Assembly: GCA_030625905.1 (NCBI GenBank)
Contig: DAOUQA010000145.1
Span: 1-5,579 of the forward strand
From: Kiritimatiellales bacterium
GTDB lineage: Bacteria > Verrucomicrobiota > Kiritimatiellia > Kiritimatiellales > Pontiellaceae
DNA length: 5,579 nucleotides
Direction of reading: 5' to 3'
Shown here: positions 4,775 to 5,579 of the stretch, one piece after another
Layout of the letters: the number at the start of each line of letters is the position of its first letter
Position numbering within the stretch: the stretch's first letter is position 1
Translations under genes and position numbers: made by a program
The notes under the pieces: generated by a model
Database searches by the model: none
Seen by the model: only the letters and a program-made list of their open reading frames with translations
What the model was told of the DNA's origin: nothing

Positions 4775-5579
4775 ATGAAGAAATTCATAACCATGGGGCT
4801 TCTCGCCGCCGCCGTGTTCGGCGGAGCCGTCCAGGTGCAGGCTGAAGAGGCCCGCTGTCCGGCGGGTGGCGCGACGACCGAAGAGGGCATTTCGATTGGG
4901 AAAGGCTTCGAGAAGATTTGGCACGAAACCGGAATCTACCGGTTCGTCAACCCGAAGACGCCCGAAGAAAAAAAGGCGGAAAAACGTTCCGCCGCCATTA
5001 AGGCCGCTGAAGCGGAAATTGGGGCCGGACATCTTGAATCGGCGCTGAAGTTTATCGACCTGTCGGCGGCGCTGGGCGCATCCGAGGCGACGATCAGCGA
5101 CCTGAAGGCCCAGTACAAAGACGAAATCGAGCACGGCACCGAACACCACAAAGGCCTTCTTCCCGAAGGGGCAGGGCAGTTTGTGATGATTCTGGTTGGG
5201 CTTGGGCTAATCTATCTCGCCATCGCCAAGAAGTTTGAGCCGTTGCTCCTGCTTCCCATTGGTTTCGGTGCCATCCTGACCAATATTCCCGTGGCGGGAA
5301 TTGCGGCGGCGGCGATGCCCGGGCAACCCGCTGGCTTCCTGTACTATTTCTATACCGTGGGTGTTCAATCCGGGGTCTTCCCGTTGCTCATCTTTATGGG
5401 CGTGGGTGCGATGACTGACTTTGGCCCGTTGCTGGCCAATCCAAAGACGGCCCTGCTCGGCGCGGCGGCGCAGTTTGGTATATTCATCGCGCTGCTCGGG
5501 GCTTCGGCTATGAGCCACTGGACGGGCGGAGTGGTGGACTTTAGCCTGCAGGATGCCGCGTCCATCGGTATTATTGGCG
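4775..5579 (+). CDS. oadB: Sodium-pump decarboxylase beta subunit, 3' truncated by window
   Basis: This integral membrane subunit decarboxylates carboxybiotin and couples it to Na+ export; 268 residues are visible and the frame is still open. Strong family blocks are GQFVMILVGLGLIYLAIAKK (134-153), FEPLLLLPIGFGAILTNIP (154-172), GVFPLLIFMGVGAMTDFGPL (200-219), ANPKTALLGAAAQFGIF (221-237) and ASIGIIG (262-268). The conserved GGADGPT stretch with the essential Asp should follow just after the window. The N-terminus is unusual: a signal-peptide-like segment (MKK, hydrophobic 4-19, VQA at 21-23), then IWHETGIYRFV (48-58), which resembles the usual OadB start (STGF-type). About 75 Lys/Glu/Ala-rich residues (59-132), probably helical, come before the first conserved membrane helix. 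It is the last visible gene of the operon. Decarboxylase beta chains of methylmalonyl- or glutaconyl-CoA pumps are close relatives; the HMGL-type alpha subunit points to oxaloacetate. Confidence 0.93.
   Translation, partial: MKKFITMGLLAAAVFGGAVQVQAEEARCPAGGATTEEGISIGKGFEKIWHETGIYRFVNPKTPEEKKAEKRSAAIKAAEAEIGAGHLESALKFIDLSAALGASEATISDLKAQYKDEIEHGTEHHKGLLPEGAGQFVMILVGLGLIYLAIAKKFEPLLLLPIGFGAILTNIPVAGIAAAAMPGQPAGFLYYFYTVGVQSGVFPLLIFMGVGAMTDFGPLLANPKTALLGAAAQFGIFIALLGASAMSHWTGGVVDFSLQDAASIGIIG

Noticed and set aside
4846..4860. Cysteine near the OadB signal region as a possible lipoprotein site
   Set aside because: C28 is preceded by EEAR, not by a lipobox (Leu-x-Ala/Gly), so signal peptidase I cleavage after VQA is more likely if the segment is cleaved at all.
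1..5579. CRISPR array, tRNA, rRNA or phage genes
   Set aside because: No regular repeat-spacer pattern, no cloverleaf-like sequence and no ribosomal RNA core motifs were seen on either strand by eye.

Overview
The window reads as bacterial chromosome from an anaerobic or fermentative organism with a sodium-pumping, biotin-dependent decarboxylase. The taxonomic guess is weak. The long RAYT-type transposase with its extended C-terminus, the abundant short degenerate repeats and the GxxExxY remnant remind me of PVC-group genomes such as Kiritimatiellota. That is recall, not something the sequence proves.

Layout. Positions 1-178 hold no gene, only short degenerate repeats. The minus strand then carries birA (1048-179), a biotin-protein ligase interrupted in frame by a structured 117-bp insert flanked by a 6-bp direct repeat. 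Upstream of it on the same strand is an intact REP-associated tyrosine transposase (2137-1136). A divergent, AT-rich spacer (2138-2369) separates this pair from a plus-strand operon. That operon is oadG (2370-2594), a 341-bp gap, oadA (2936-4747, GTG start) and oadB (4775 to the window end, incomplete). The gap holds a 277-bp cassette bounded by a 25-bp inverted repeat, with a decayed GxxExxY gene inside it.

Function. OadA carries a carboxyltransferase TIM barrel and a C-terminal biotinyl domain with the EAMKMEV motif. OadG is the small one-helix linker subunit and OadB the membrane subunit that couples decarboxylation to Na+ export. BirA is the enzyme expected to attach biotin to OadA K569, so the two halves of the window are linked in function although divergently transcribed and separated by a mobile-type gene.

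Most unusual points: (1) the birA insert, whose removal together with one copy of the direct repeat restores a canonical BirA sequence, so it looks like an in-frame selfish palindromic element; (2) the repeat-bounded GxxExxY remnant between oadG and oadA, with a related repeat at 1055-1080 supplying the apparent ribosome binding site of birA; (3) an OadB with a signal-peptide-like N-terminus and about 75 extra charged, helical residues ahead of its first conserved membrane segment.
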